A stretch of 64,000 nt of DNA from Reticulitermes speratus (Eukaryota; Arthropoda; Insecta; Blattodea; Rhinotermitidae), in the NCBI GenBank assembly GCA_021186555.1, contig JAJKFL010000005.1:28026635-28090634 (forward strand). The letters run 5' to 3'. Both the position numbers and the translations under genes were made by a program. The notes below the pieces were generated by a model that saw only the letters and a program-made list of their open reading frames with translations, was not told where the DNA came from and ran no database searches. Of the stretch, positions 22,530-33,539 are shown piece by piece (the first letter of the stretch is position 1; every line of letters starts with the position of its first letter).

Positions 22530-23435
22530 AAAAATAAAAAGCAATTTTCTGTCCTAAACAGGTTGGCCGGTTCATGTTCCTAATGCAGTGTTTTCTATGA
22601 GGTATGAAGTGTCGACTTAAAGCTTCGAAGGGTTAAAATAAGAAGTACGTCAATAACATCTTTCCAACTGGACTGCAAAATAACTCTCAAGCTTTTCATT
22701 TTGCCTGAACCGATTTATTTCGTTTGGATTTAGACCAGAAGGCTGGCGACTGGTGATGCTTGCCGTGTGCCATGTAGCATTCACCTAGCGAAGTGCACAT
22801 TCAGTTTCGACACAATGAAAACGATCGGGTCGGAACACACATGTATCAGAGAGAGAGGGCGGTGAAGTGCCATCAGGGGTTAAACGGACGCCACTCCTGC
22901 ACCACTTTATGTCTTAATAATATTGTTCGCCCTTTTAAATGCATCCTGCTCTTACCGAATGGAGCGTCCGAACTGCTTGTGCCGCTGAATGCGATCCACT
23001 TCACAGACTGAATCAGAGCGCACATGTGAAGCGGTTTGTACGTTTTCCGACCAATTAGTTGTTCAAAACAACGACAAAAAAACGTGTTTTTGTTTCACTT
23101 AACGACTATTTGTCAGCTGCATTGGTGAGGCCTACAGAATATTTTCAGAGGAAATAAGAGACTAAAGTAGACATTTGATGTTCTCACGGTGGTTAGTGTT
23201 ACGTTCGACGACATTTGGCACGTAACCCCATGTGGAAGTGTACCGACATTTTATAGGATCCTGCTGTCTCCATCATAATCAATCCTTATGACTGTAGCAG
23301 CAGTATTCCGAAACGTCGGAACACTTCTACCGGACTACATGGCTTTCCACCCCAGAAAACAGCTTTCAAGATACTTAAAGTTTAACATTCCGAAACGTTT
23401 AACAGCTTGAAAATAATTTTAGTAGCGTAAATAGT
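22530..23435. other. No gene recognised; minor repeat traces
   Basis: Ccgaaacgtcgg at 23308 and ccgaaacgttt at 23393 resemble the 3' half of the hammerhead-like modules, but the upstream CTGATGA half and hairpin are not visible. Open frames stay under 75 codons. Confidence 0.4.
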
Positions 23436-23439
23436 ACAG

Positions 23440-23705
23440 TGAACAGGCTACGGGCTGGATGATTCGGGGTTCGAATCCCAGCAGGGGCAAGAGTCTTTGT
23501 CTTCTCCAAAACGTTCCAGACCGGCTCTGGGCTTCACACAGCCTCCTATTTTAAGGGTACCAGGGCTCCTCTTTCGGGAATAAAAAGGCCGGGGCGTGAG
23601 GCTAACCACTCACCTCCACTTAGTTCCGAAAAGAGGAACGAGTAGAGCAGTATCTCCACTACCCCTATACACCTTCATGGTGTGTACAGGGTCAGCTTTA
23701 CCTTC
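23440..23705 (+). mobile_element. SINE-D, full length
   Basis: Head gaacaggctacgggctggat with B box GGGGTTCGAATCCCAGCAGG. The body contains ccaaaacgttccagaccggc, gaccggctctgggcttcaca, gccggggcgtgaggctaacc and acaccttcatggtgtgtaca, ending in gctttacct. It is the best-preserved plus-strand copy and serves as reference for the family. Confidence 0.85.
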
Positions 23706-23934
23706 TGCCTATCCGGCGAAGTAAAAAGGTCGTCCGTGGAGAGAATTTCTACAAGGGGTCGAAACACGTACAGCGAGATAACAAAGACTTACTTACAGAC
23801 ACGATTATTGAGTGCTTACATTTGATGGCATTGGTCTTACAGTTGAAAATAAAATGCAACGACAAAACTTAATTTTAAAATATCTGTTTGACATTTGAGA
23901 CTCCTACGACGGCGACTACGGAAATTACTTTTAG

Positions 23935-23975
23935 GGTGTGACGCCGTGTAGTCTGTTAAAAATTTTCCAGTGTTT
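23935..23975 (+). mobile_element. TIR family G, single end fragment
   Basis: Ggtgtgacgccgtgtagtct followed by aaaaattttcc aligns with the terminal repeat of the 29692-29850 element. No partner end is seen nearby. Confidence 0.35.
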
Positions 23976-24398
23976 CAGAAAAATTGTTGTGTCCATCTCC
24001 AGGGTAGAAGACAATCAACGAACCAACCAACTAACGACTCCCAGGTTTATGTTTTTCTCCACCAGTTGGAGCAGCTCCTCAAGTGGGAATGTTTATCATT
24101 CTATAAGCATGGATTTTAAACTTGTTGCGGTATTCGGTGTAAGTCGTTCACACACACGTGACACACACCTCTGTAGAATAAGGAGAAAAAAATTGGTTAT
24201 TATGAAAGTGAGGGGCAGTAAGTAATACCACAGTTTAGCGACGAAGTGCATTAATAACGACCAGAAACGTTTAAGTATATTACTGCGGTACAATGTTTGT
24301 ACCATGTCGAGTTCTGTTGTTTGGCGCAGTAGGACGTTATTCTATCTTTAGGACAGTACAGAACATTACAACGATTTCTTGTTCCGTAATAGCCATGT

Positions 24399-24943
24399 CA
24401 AATTTGGATGCTAACTAACTAACTCCATGGAGCAGAGTCCTTCTTGAGAAGCTAACAGGTCCTCAGCTGGTCAAGAAATTCTCCGCATTTTATGGAACCC
24501 GAAGGTTCATTACCGCATTCACAAGAGCCCGCCACCTGTCCCTATCCTGAGCCATATCAATCCAGTCCATGCCCCCCAATCCCACTTCTTGAAGATTCAT
24601 TTTAATATTATCCTCCCATCTACGCCTGGGTCTTCTAAGTGGTCTCCTTCCCTCAGGTCTCCCCACCAAAATCCTGTATGCACCTCTCCCCTACCCCATA
24701 CGTGCTACATACCCCGCCCACTTCATTCTTCTTGATTTGATCACCCGAATAATATTTGGTGATGAGTACAGATCATTAAGTTCCTCGTTATGTAGTCTTC
24801 TCCACTCCCCTGTTACCTCGTCCTTCTTAGGCCCAAATATCCTCCTCAGCACCCTATTCTCGAACACCCTCAGCCTATGTTCCTCCCTCAGTTTGAGAGA
24901 CCAAGTTTCACACACATACAAAACAACAGGCAAATTTGGATGC
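24399..24943 (-). mobile_element. LINE-1 (non-LTR retrotransposon), 5'-truncated, 13-bp TSD
   Basis: The insert spans 24412-24930 and is bounded by perfect direct repeats CAAATTTGGATGC (24399-24411 and 24931-24943). On the minus strand it encodes LPVVLYVCETW...RLRVFENRVLRRIFGPK...EVTGEWRRLHNEEL...[15 protein letters not shown], the C-terminal tail that follows the reverse transcriptase in many insect non-LTR elements. A stop follows VARMG; the frame then continues [13 protein letters not shown] and [13 protein letters not shown] to AVMNLRVP. A 3' UTR of about 80 bp ends in TTAG repeats. The intact TSD implies a recent insertion. Clade (CR1/Jockey/RTE side) is not settled. Confidence 0.92.
24420..24935 (-). 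pseudogene. LINE-1 ORF2 C-terminal fragment
   Basis: About 90 codons are open from the truncation point to a premature TAG after the VARMG motif near 24698. The reading frame then continues to NLRVP before the normal stop near 24490. YVCETW replaces the usual YGCETW. The catalytic reverse transcriptase and endonuclease domains are not present because of the 5' truncation, so no activity is possible. Confidence 0.85.
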
Positions 24944-24944
24944 A

Positions 24945-25555
24945 CACAAGAAATGTAACTAAACATAATAAGTATGTAAAAATATAGACTGTCTCATGTT
25001 ACAGCGTTAATAACCAAATATGTGTGTTGTACTTTACGTTACAAAAATTTTACATCAAAATGAATGTCAACAGAGACAGTGCAATATTCCACTTACGATT
25101 ACTAGATGTTCGGACTTCTATTATCGTCTCAAATGAAAAAAAAAGCACAAAGATTCGTTGTATCGGTTCCTGTTCTCAGGTGAGAGAGGGTGTGGAGGCA
25201 TGGCTCCTACCCAGTAGGAACAGACTAAGTGGGTTTGCCATCTCTGATTAGTGCCTCCTTCACCTAATGACTGGAAAAAATCGTTATGGTCGTTTTGGAA
25301 TAGAGAAAGAGGGACGAAGTCCAAAAGCCTAGGAATCCTACAAATTTGTATGTTTTTGTAAATGATGGGTGTAAAAGTGCCTAAAATTTGTTATGTAAGT
25401 ATTAATTTAATTCTTTCACATATGAAGATGTATTGAAACAACAAAATGCTTCCAAGAATTTCGCTATTTCCCTTGTCAGTATCATTTTACCAGTCCTTCA
25501 TGTATTACCGATGCCAGGTTTATGACAATTAACCTCATTAAATAATCCTTAAAAA
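24945..25555. other. No gene recognised
   Basis: Short open frames only. AT-rich after 25330. Confidence 0.5.
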
Positions 25556-25559
25556 ATAA

Positions 25560-26010
25560 AATGTTATTCCAAACATCGTACTTTCCTATTCGTGCCTCCT
25601 CAGTGTTATATAACTCTCTTTGTTTGTTTCATATTTTCCCTACAGTTTGCTACCTTTATTTACGCTTCTTTTCCTGTGTTTTATCCTTTATTGTACCTGT
25701 CTTCCTTCTTTCCCCCTTTGTTACCTATCGTTCTTTATTCTTACTTTCTTCATTCCTTGTTTACTGAACTCACACGTGTTATACGACTTCTTCCTTCTAT
25801 AAAGTCATCTTTCCTGCTTTCTCTCTACGTTTATATCTTGCCATTTTCTCCTTCAGTTTCATACGTTCCTCCTCTTTGTGATGTTTCTTTTTTCCGACCA
25901 TCTTTCCATCGATATTTTTCGTCGCTTCTTTTCTTTCTGACGATTGTCACTCGTTATTCTTTTCAGTTACGTCTCTTCCCTTCCTGTTTCTGCCTCCTTT
26001 TCTGTCAGTG
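25560..26010 (+). repeat. Pyrimidine-rich tract
   Basis: About 450 bp of strongly C/T-biased plus-strand sequence with no fixed period. It keeps plus frames open because stop codons need purines, giving a hydrophobic Phe/Leu/Ser/Pro-rich 155-codon pseudo-protein at 25592-26059. Confidence 0.75.
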
Positions 26011-26011
26011 T

Positions 26012-26378
26012 TTACTTTCCACATCAGAGTTCTGTGTGGTTCCCTTACTGTCAATGTAACAAATGCCACGCAATACTGAATCATACACTGCAACACATTT
26101 TTCTGTCTGCCTGTGACTGCCCATGTTTACTGACGCAGCTCACGTCACAGTAAGAGGGCTGGAAGGGCAGGAATATGAAAAATGATTTCATGTGATCGCA
26201 TTTCGTTGTTTCACTTCTATCCTTCCTTCTTAATAACACTGACGGGAAAACTCTCAGAACACAAGTAGCTCCAAGTGTTCTGAAGGAAGGCACGACACTG
26301 TACGAGTTCGCATTTCAGTATCCACGGGAAAGAGTTTAGGAATGCAGTAGGTGCTACTTAGATGAAATTAAATGTGCA
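26012..26378. other. No gene recognised
   Basis: No domain, repeat family or RNA gene is recognised. Confidence 0.45.
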
Positions 26379-26379
26379 C

Positions 26380-26645
26380 AAAGACTTTGGGATACGGGTT
26401 GGACGGTCCGGAGTCCGAATCCCGGCAATGGAAAGATATTTTTTTTTCTTTTCTAAAACGTCCAGACCGCCTCCGGGGCCCACAGGGCCACAATGGGTAA
26501 CAGGGTACATTACAGGGCGAAATGCGGCCGAGGGGTAAATTTAACCATTCAGCTCAATCTAGTACCGAGATTACGCGTGAGTGGAGCTATGCTTTTACTC
26601 CTCCTATACGCCTTCATGGCGTGGACACGGACAGCTTTACTCTTA
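26380..26645 (+). mobile_element. SINE-D, near full length
   Basis: Head gggatacgggttggacggtc with a B box mutated to ggagtccgaatcccggc. An oligo-T insertion follows, then ttctaaaacgtccagaccgc, ccattcagctcaatctagta, ttcatggcgtggacacggac and a gctttactcttac tail. Confidence 0.8.
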
Positions 26646-26649
26646 CTTT

Positions 26650-28110
26650 TTAAGAACACTCATAGGTGTCTTTCAGTTTGCTCGGAAAAAAACAATTAGT
26701 CTGGGGAACTTAAAAGTCTGACGGCTTGGGGCAAGGATGAGACATTGTGTAAGCCTGTGGTAATGGTTGATATATATTCTTATGTTTAAAGATGTATGAA
26801 CTGCACAAATTACAAATCTGTAACGTGAATGTGATAGCGAGATAATCAGAGGTGAGGACTGGACATGTGGCGACTGCTTCCTTAAAGAGTAGAGCCTGAG
26901 AAAGACAACGAATTACCTACCAGAAGAGTCAGTAATTCGAGATTCGAACGGTGTAACTTCCGTACCTTGCCGCTATACCAATGTAGATTAGGCGTTTGAT
27001 CTAAAAGCTGACAACTTTCGGAAAATGATTTTCATTTCTGTCCTGACTTTATCAAACTGAGCGTACAACAGTAGAAAATTGAGGGTGAGTGTGTATGAGG
27101 GGAGGGAGGAATGTTGTGGCATCGTTGAGATAAAAGCAAACTCAGGTCTCTCTCCCCTTCATGTCATTTGGCTAATATGCGGTCACGTGACTTCCTCAGA
27201 GTAAGGTTTGTTACTAAGGGGTTGGCGTCGGTGTGGGACGGGATGGGTAATTACGTTACTGGGGACATTATGTGTAGCTAAGAGGCGCCTAGGAGCTGTT
27301 AAGTAAAGATGTAATGGTGGAACATTACGGACGGACACTGTTGTGTCTTGCTGACTGTCCTGTGTCTAAGACTGGGAAACAGCAGCTCAGAGCTTAAAAC
27401 TCGAGTCGACTGGCCTGCAGAATGCTTTCCTGTCGTCGAGCGGCTCTACTTGGAAATCCAGTGAAACATTAAACCACAGTGGTTATTATATGCACTGCCA
27501 CTTTTAATATTGAAACAAAATTTGTACTGTCCCCACATATATTCCCGTTTTTTGAGTTTCATATGGTTCTCACCATAAACAGGAATATTTTCCTAAACAA
27601 CATTAACCAAATTTGAAAGTATTCATATCTGTCTTAAACAGACTATAATAATAATAATTAACAAAATGCCATCTCTGCAAAGTTACCTTATTATAACTCC
27701 ACTTTATTTGTTCACAGTTTTGTAACTAACATTTTAAAAAAAAAGAAGGTTTAATACAATCGTCTAGTGTATAGAAATGGCATTTTATTAATTATCATTA
27801 GGTTACTTCATTTGTATGTGCAAGGGAGACACTGTGTCTTCCTTAAGGCAAGGACTGAATTAATATTATTTACGGACTTAAATGTCTGTTGATAATTATT
27901 CTCTACTAACTGTTCCCCCTCCCCCCAATAGGTTCTCTCTTCTGCCACGCATTCTGTATATGTATCACTTTTCACTAGATGTGTGCTTTATGTTTCTCCT
28001 CGACTAAGTTTCGGAATTTCATAATACATACCCCTTCTCAAATATTTGGGTGATAAAATCAAGGAGGACGAGATGCGCATTAGTTGCAGGACGCGCGGTG
28101 AAATAAGATT
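26650..28110. other. No gene; possible tRNA-like remnant and repeat E piece
   Basis: On the minus strand around 26930-26995, a TGGTATAGCGGCAAGG A-box-like stretch is followed by GTTCGAATCTC at the B-box position, about 30 nt later. It may be a decayed tRNA-derived head. At 27538-27600 there is a repeat E piece (tttcatatggttctcacc...ttttcctaaacaacattaac). The rest is AT-rich and unidentified. Confidence 0.35.
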
Positions 28111-28114
28111 TGCA

Positions 28115-28360
28115 TTTTTTTTCACCAAGGCGCAATAACCCCTAGTGGGCCAGGGTGCCCTCATTATCGAGGCTTCACGATCACACTCGGTAGAGCTCCT
28201 CTGGATGAGTGATCAGCCCGACGCAGAGACCTCTACCTGAGAACACACAACACTCAAAACGGACAGACGTCCATGCCCCTCGGCGGGATTCGAACCCACA
28301 ATCCCAGCAAGCAAACGGCCGCAGACCCACGCCTTAGACCGCGGTGCCACTGGGATAACC
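28115..28360 (-). mobile_element. SINE-B, near full length
   Basis: The minus-strand head reads ggttatcccagtggcaccgc then ggtctaaggcgtgggtctgc. The B box carries one change (GTGGGTTCGAATCCCGCC). The body gatcagcccgacgcagagac and actcggtagagctcctctgg matches the family. A T8 run at 28115-28122 is the A tail on the other strand. Confidence 0.82.
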
Positions 28361-28599
28361 TTAAGATATGCATACGAAACTTTAATCGAAGAAATTGAAA
28401 GCAAGAAATCAGTCTGGAAGCATACATGGAGAAAAATATTATTGATCTTAAAGACATATGTTGTGAGGGTCTGAATTTGAGTCAAGTGGCACATTGTACG
28501 GACCGGTGGCAAGTTCTTCTGCACACAGCAAACAGACTTCGAGTCTCACGAAAAGCCGAACATTTCTTGGACGCCCGACTGTGTATCGCCATACGACAG

Positions 28600-28775
28600 T
28601 GCGATGTCTCAGGGCCTTAGTCGCTGACCTGTCAGTACGGAGGCCTGAGTTCGATACAAGACCAGTTTGTGTGAGATTTTTGGTGAATAAGATGGCACTA
28701 GGACAGATTTTTCTCAGAATACTTCAGTTTTATCTTATCAATATCATTCCTCCGGTACTCCATACTCGCAATTTT
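28600..28775 (+). mobile_element. SINE-C, decayed copy
   Basis: The A-box side is weak (gatgtctcagggccttagtc) and the B box mutated (gagttcgatacaagaccag). The body (tgtgagatttttggtgaata, ggcactaggacagatttttc) follows the family order. Confidence 0.65.
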
Positions 28776-28779
28776 TTCC

Positions 28780-29688
28780 TCTGCCATCGGCGCTATATAT
28801 CTTAGCAATTGAGAGCTTCGGTACATAAAACATTTCTCTGTCCGTCTTTCTCTCTCCTCTCTCGTTCCAACACGGGGAGTCCATTACTTGGTTTTAAAGA
28901 AGATCTTTCGTGACTCTGTTTGTTCTTCTAACGATAGCGAGAGGCCCTTTTGGACACGATATTGAACAGTCAGTAACCGTAAAGGCGAAGAATTTCTTGA
29001 CTAGTTCAACGAGTGACAGTTTCTCTCAGTACATCTAAAGTAGTACTCACATAGCGTGGGAAGCAGAAAACCTGTAAAGCTCGTAGTTGCACATAAGCCA
29101 TGATCAAAGTAAACTGCGGGTCTTATACTGAAAGACCTGCTGTGGCGTTACTAACGCTTTTAGCAAGTGGGGAACACAAGGGAGGGTTGGAAGCGACGGA
29201 CGCTTTCCTGTGTTGTGTCAAAACAAGGCGGAAGCACAAGATAGATAGTGTGACGGTGATCGAAAATTAAACATCCTGAGAGAGAGATATTGAAAACAGG
29301 AGAGGAAGGAGGGGTAGTTAGCGTTTTGAATCATGTGATCTCATCCCCGAGGAATTACTTGTGACAGTCTGCTCAGTAACTTCCCTCACGCAAGTTAGAA
29401 GACAGTTTCAATTTTGGGCGCTAGAATGCACCACCCACAGCACGGAATGAGCCGGACGGCACGGCAGTTATGTGTCTCGGTTGTTGTTGGAGGGTACCAG
29501 CTTCGAGTTCGGGTAGCGTTTCGGAGACATCGACTGATGCTTTTCTGAGTATTTTCAACAAGTCACTGGAAAGGGACCTTAGAAACAAGCAATGATCGTT
29601 TTGCCCCACATACCACTCTATCTGTAATTCGATATCGTATATCGACCGAGTACATAACAACTATTAATCTAACTAAAGTTACGATCTT
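28780..29688. other. No gene recognised
   Basis: A 79-codon minus frame at 29421-29660 is the longest. No repeat family is recognised. Confidence 0.45.
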
Positions 29689-29691
29689 GGC

Positions 29692-29850
29692 GGATGTGAC
29701 GCAGTGCAGTTTGGTGCATGGGTATCAAGGATTTGGAGGAACCTGCTGTCCGCAAGTTAAGAGTACGCTACTTTTAGGATTTAGACAGAACGTACCAGGT
29801 TCCTTCAAAACGTGTCTACTTTTCTGCCAAACTACACGGCGTCACATTGC
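29692..29850. mobile_element. TIR family G, short MITE
   Basis: The left end gatgtgacgcagtgcagttt and right end (reverse complement) aatgtgacgccgtgtagttt match for about 20 bp. Matching continues through an ggaacctg block about 45 bp in, so the terminal repeats are about 50 bp and the whole element about 160 bp. It has no coding capacity. The family recurs as single ends at 52490-52570 and 23935-23975. Confidence 0.65.
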
Positions 29851-29854
29851 CTAA

Positions 29855-30920
29855 GACCGCAATAATGTTACCACCGCGAGAATCACAAGTATGGCATACT
29901 ACAAACTGTTGTTCGTCTACCTAATATCAAGTTGTTTTTTCTGACGTTTATGGAAGATTTAAATGTAACAGACAGCAGCCCGCCCAGACGTAGCTCTTTG
30001 CCAGTCGACACGCCGAAACATCCCAGAAGATTTGAATCCTCGTCGAATCTTGTTTGGTAGAAGTGTTTTGTGAACGTTGGTTTAGTCTCTACAGGGAAAA
30101 GCACCGTTAGACTTTTGTGGATGAAGAACGTACTGGAAACACAAATTCTAATGACGTTGGCTTACTTTTCAGCCATGCGTCGGTTTATATTTGGTGGGCC
30201 CTTGCTGCTACATTGCCGAAATTATAGTTGCAGTTATGAAAGCGGAGCTAGCGGAATGAGAAACAAACAAAAAATTGCCTTTTCTGGTCCGAACGCCATT
30301 TTGCAATATTGCCCAATGAATGTAGCAGTATCTAATACCCAGATATATTTAGGCTGCAAACTGAAACTTGTTCAGTAGACCTCTTCAATTTCTAGCCTAT
30401 ATATTTCAACTGCATCTTGAAAGTGCTTTGACAAATTGAAAGTTAAATTCTTAATTTACATTTGCGGGGTTTTATGTAGGCTGCTATGATGTGTTAACAT
30501 TAATTAAAAATCATTTCGTAATTGCATATCTATATGTAGTCATTTCTCTCCTTTTTCATAAAATTCTTCTTTCCTTAATTTTCTTTTGCTAGGATACTGG
30601 GTGGAGATTTTATATAGATTACAGATATATACATCCGCGATTGCTTTACTGCCCGACAACATTTCCATGCATAAAGCGATCACACTATGCTGAACCACGA
30701 CGGAGAGAAACAGAAAATGAACCTCCGTTTGTAGAATCTAAATGTAGTGATAAGTAAAAAGTAAACTGCGTGTTTCTTGCAGTGCGCTGACTTTTATGTG
30801 TCGGTAGAGATTATAGTACACTGGGGTGTTCTAGGTAATTAGCTTTCTTTCTTTTATTCAGAGTGAATAATATTTATAATATTATCCTAATAAATAATTA
30901 ATTAATTACTTAAGAACAGT
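29855..30920. other. No gene recognised
   Basis: A 102-codon plus frame (30070-30378) has no recognisable domain. AT-rich from 30380 to 30910. Confidence 0.45.
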
Positions 30921-31117
30921 CAGTGTGGCAGATAAGCCCCAGCAGGCCCTGTAGTGCGGAGGGTTCCCTGGGTCAGAAGTGCCCACAAAGGTACAGAACA
31001 CTAGAATTTGTTGTGGGTTTTTCGGACTGGAGTCCGTTCCTCTGGCAGAAGGCAGTATTCTGGATACCTGCTATGACATCTCGGAGTAATTTTGCTAACA
31101 ATTATAGGACGACGCCC

Positions 31118-31657
31118 GATTATCAAGATGCGGTAGGCCACCGACCTATTACCGATTATCAAGATGCGGTAGGCCACCGACCTATTACCGATTATCAAGA
31201 TGCGGTAGGTCACCGACCTATTACCGATTATCAAGATGCGGTAGGCCACCGACCTATTACCGAGTATCAAGATGCGGTAGGCCACCGACCTATTACCGAT
31301 TATCAAGATGCGGTAGGCCACCGACCTATTACCGATTATCAAGATGCGGTAGGCCACCGACCTATTACCGATTATCAAGATGCGGTAGGCCACCGACCTA
31401 TTACCGATTATCAAGATGCGGTAGGTCACCGACCTATTACCGAGTATCAAGATGCGGTAGGCCACCGACCTATTACAGATTATCAAGATGCGGTAGGCCA
31501 CCGACCTATTACCGATTATCAAGATGCGCTAGGCCACCGACCTATTACCGATTATCAAGATGCGGTAGACCACCGACCTATTACCAATTATCAAGATGCG
31601 GTAGGCCACCGACCTATTACCGATTATCAAGATGCGGTAGGTCACCGACCTATTACC
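31118..31657. repeat. 36-bp tandem array, exactly 15 copies, open as a 12-residue repeat
   Basis: The unit is 36 bp (gattatcaagatgcggtagg...cctattacc), so its length is a multiple of three. On the plus strand it reads DYQDAVGHRPIT in an open frame that extends left to 30923 and right to a stop at 31669. The first ATG of that frame is at 31073, giving 198 residues. Variation is slight: D to E or N at position 1, one V to L, one G to D, plus GGC/GGT synonymous changes. The minus strand is also open across the array, so openness alone is not evidence for a protein. No signal peptide or flanking domain is seen. Confidence 0.95.
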
Positions 31658-31659
31658 TC

Positions 31660-32945
31660 TGCCACTTAATACAGTTGATATAAAACCGTGGGAAGACGGA
31701 CGATTTCATTAACAGTGAAACATTTACCTCAACTTGAATTTCGCCACTTGAGATGGAAGGATTTTGTGAACAGATGTGTTCCGTTACAACCTCATTCGGT
31801 CACTGACTGATATAAAATCAAACCATCATTTGGTTGAAGTATTCCTTTTGACTATATGCCTTTTCATAATTACGTATTGCAACATATTTTAAAATAAATT
31901 CCTACATCGAGGAGGACCGAAAAAACATCAAATCCTCCATGTTGACCTATAAATAAATTTGCGCTTGTAATGCGAAACAGAACGCATGCCTAGTCATATG
32001 TGTTTTATTACAATCAAACACCGTTTGATCAACGTTATGTGATTTACATGCTGTCTTTTATCTTGTTCAAAAAGAACGAAGAGGAATTGAATTAAAAAAC
32101 ATCTGTATCGGTACATGTACAGACTACGAACCGAACAACCCACTCCTCACTCACCCCACCCCCTGCTGTATCTCCGTACTGCTTTCATATCCGCTCCAAC
32201 AAGGTCCCTTTTGTTTGGATGCAATGGATAATCAATTGGTATTGGAATATATCAATTTTGTTCTTCGGTTGCCATGGTTATTTCGGCCTTGTAATAATAT
32301 TTTTTTAAAACCTACCTATCGTAGGTAGCCAAAGCATTTGAATTCATACATACATACACATACAGATTGAGCTGATGAAAATTTGTAGGGTAGTTGACTA
32401 TTCTATATTCCTTGCTATGGCGGAACACTGCCGCTTTCCTGGATGGATGGCCTCGACACAACCTACTGCATACCATTGTATCTGCCAATCAAAATTGCTT
32501 ACTGCGTTTACATACATCAAATGTGCACACACAATAACATACGTCAATCAAAACTTTGTCAAACACATCAGTTAAGCGAGTGGTTGAGAGAGACAGAGCG
32601 CATTAAACAAACTATAACCGTACCCTTTTATCAATCAACATCGCAGTTTTATACACCTCCCCCTCTCAACACGGGGGGCAGTGCTTTGTATCCGGTACAC
32701 ACTGAAGGTCTGTCAGATTTCAGCCAACCCGCGTGGCTCTTCCGCGTGTTTGTGTCCTTCGTTGTTTACGTCATCACAAAGCTCCACTGTGCAGGTCACA
32801 CAGAACTAGACTGTTCTATCTCCAGTTACACTTCTCCTGAAAATTCAGGGAACGGCTCTCTTCTTTTCATTGACTTCATTTTTATAAATGTTGCTTATTT
32901 TCTGTCCTTCGACTTTGATACATCGTTGTTAATTAGCCATGTAGA
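31660..32945. other. No gene recognised
   Basis: AT-rich. The 202-codon plus frame 32443-33051 starts here but ends inside a SINE-B copy, has no recognisable domain, and is treated as spurious. Confidence 0.5.
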
Positions 32946-32950
32946 TATTT

Positions 32951-33237
32951 TTCTTTTTTTTTTTTCCTATTCTTTCTTTCTCTCTGGTTCTGACCTCTTT
33001 TTGCCTGTACATTGTAGGTGTGGGGATTATTTTTGCACCTCATCACTCTAAATGACACACACACTCGGTAGGACTCCTCTGCACGAGTGATCAGCCCATT
33101 GCAGAGACCTTTACGTGACAACAGACAACATTCACAAGAGAGTGATATCCATACCTCCGGAGGGATTCGAACCCGCAATCCTATCAAGCGAGCAGTCGCA
33201 GATCCACGCCTTAGTCGGCGCAGCCATCGGGATTGGC
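32951..33237 (-). mobile_element. SINE-B, near full length
   Basis: The minus-strand head gccaatcccgatggctgcgc is followed by cgactaaggcgtggatctgc and B box GCGGGTTCGAATCCCTCC. The body gatcagcccattgcagagac and actcggtaggactcctctgc matches. A T13 run at about 32953-32965 is the tail. Confidence 0.85.
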
Positions 33238-33344
33238 CTTCCTCTTCTTGCAGTTATGAATTACGTGAAATTTGGTCTAATGCTTGTCCCAACAGAATGC
33301 GAACATGCTAAACCTGTCCCTTTAGTAAGCGCTAACCTATGATC

Positions 33345-33535
33345 ATAATGAGTGGAGGCATATCCCAACGCATTCTTAAACTTGACACTGCATGGAGGCG
33401 AATGTTCAAATACAAGCCCGTTCAAATTTATATACGGGAAAACCCTCCGTACAACAAAAGAAGTCTCTGTTCCTGCTTTAATCGAACCCCTAACCTCCGG
33501 TTTTCCACTGCCAGTATTTTTTCACCTATGCTCCC
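33345..33535 (-). mobile_element. SINE-D, strongly decayed copy
   Basis: The plus strand shows cgcattcttaaacttgacac and tgcatggaggcgaatgttca in the order of the minus-oriented body of the 18737 copy. A B-box remnant (taatcgaacccctaacctcc) lies where the head should be. Many indels. Confidence 0.5.
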
Positions 33536-33539
33536 TACA

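Noticed and set aside
23290..23400. Two further hammerhead-like sites (ccgaaacgtcgg, ccgaaacgttt)
   Set aside because: The GAAAC half is present, but I could find neither a CTGATGA-like block nor a paired hairpin upstream.
25592..26059. 155-codon hydrophobic open frame resembling a membrane protein
   Set aside because: Entirely explained by the pyrimidine-rich tract, where stop codons are rare and Phe/Leu/Ser/Pro codons dominate.
30923..31072. Extension of the 36-bp repeat frame upstream of the first ATG
   Set aside because: The leftmost codon is GTG, which is not a usual start in animals. There is no evidence of an upstream exon.
31001..31522. 173-codon minus-strand frame across the 36-bp array
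   Set aside because: A stop-free unit of length 3n is open by construction; no other support.
32443..33051. 202-codon plus-strand open frame
   Set aside because: It has no recognisable domain, crosses a T-rich run, and its last part lies inside a minus-strand SINE-B copy.
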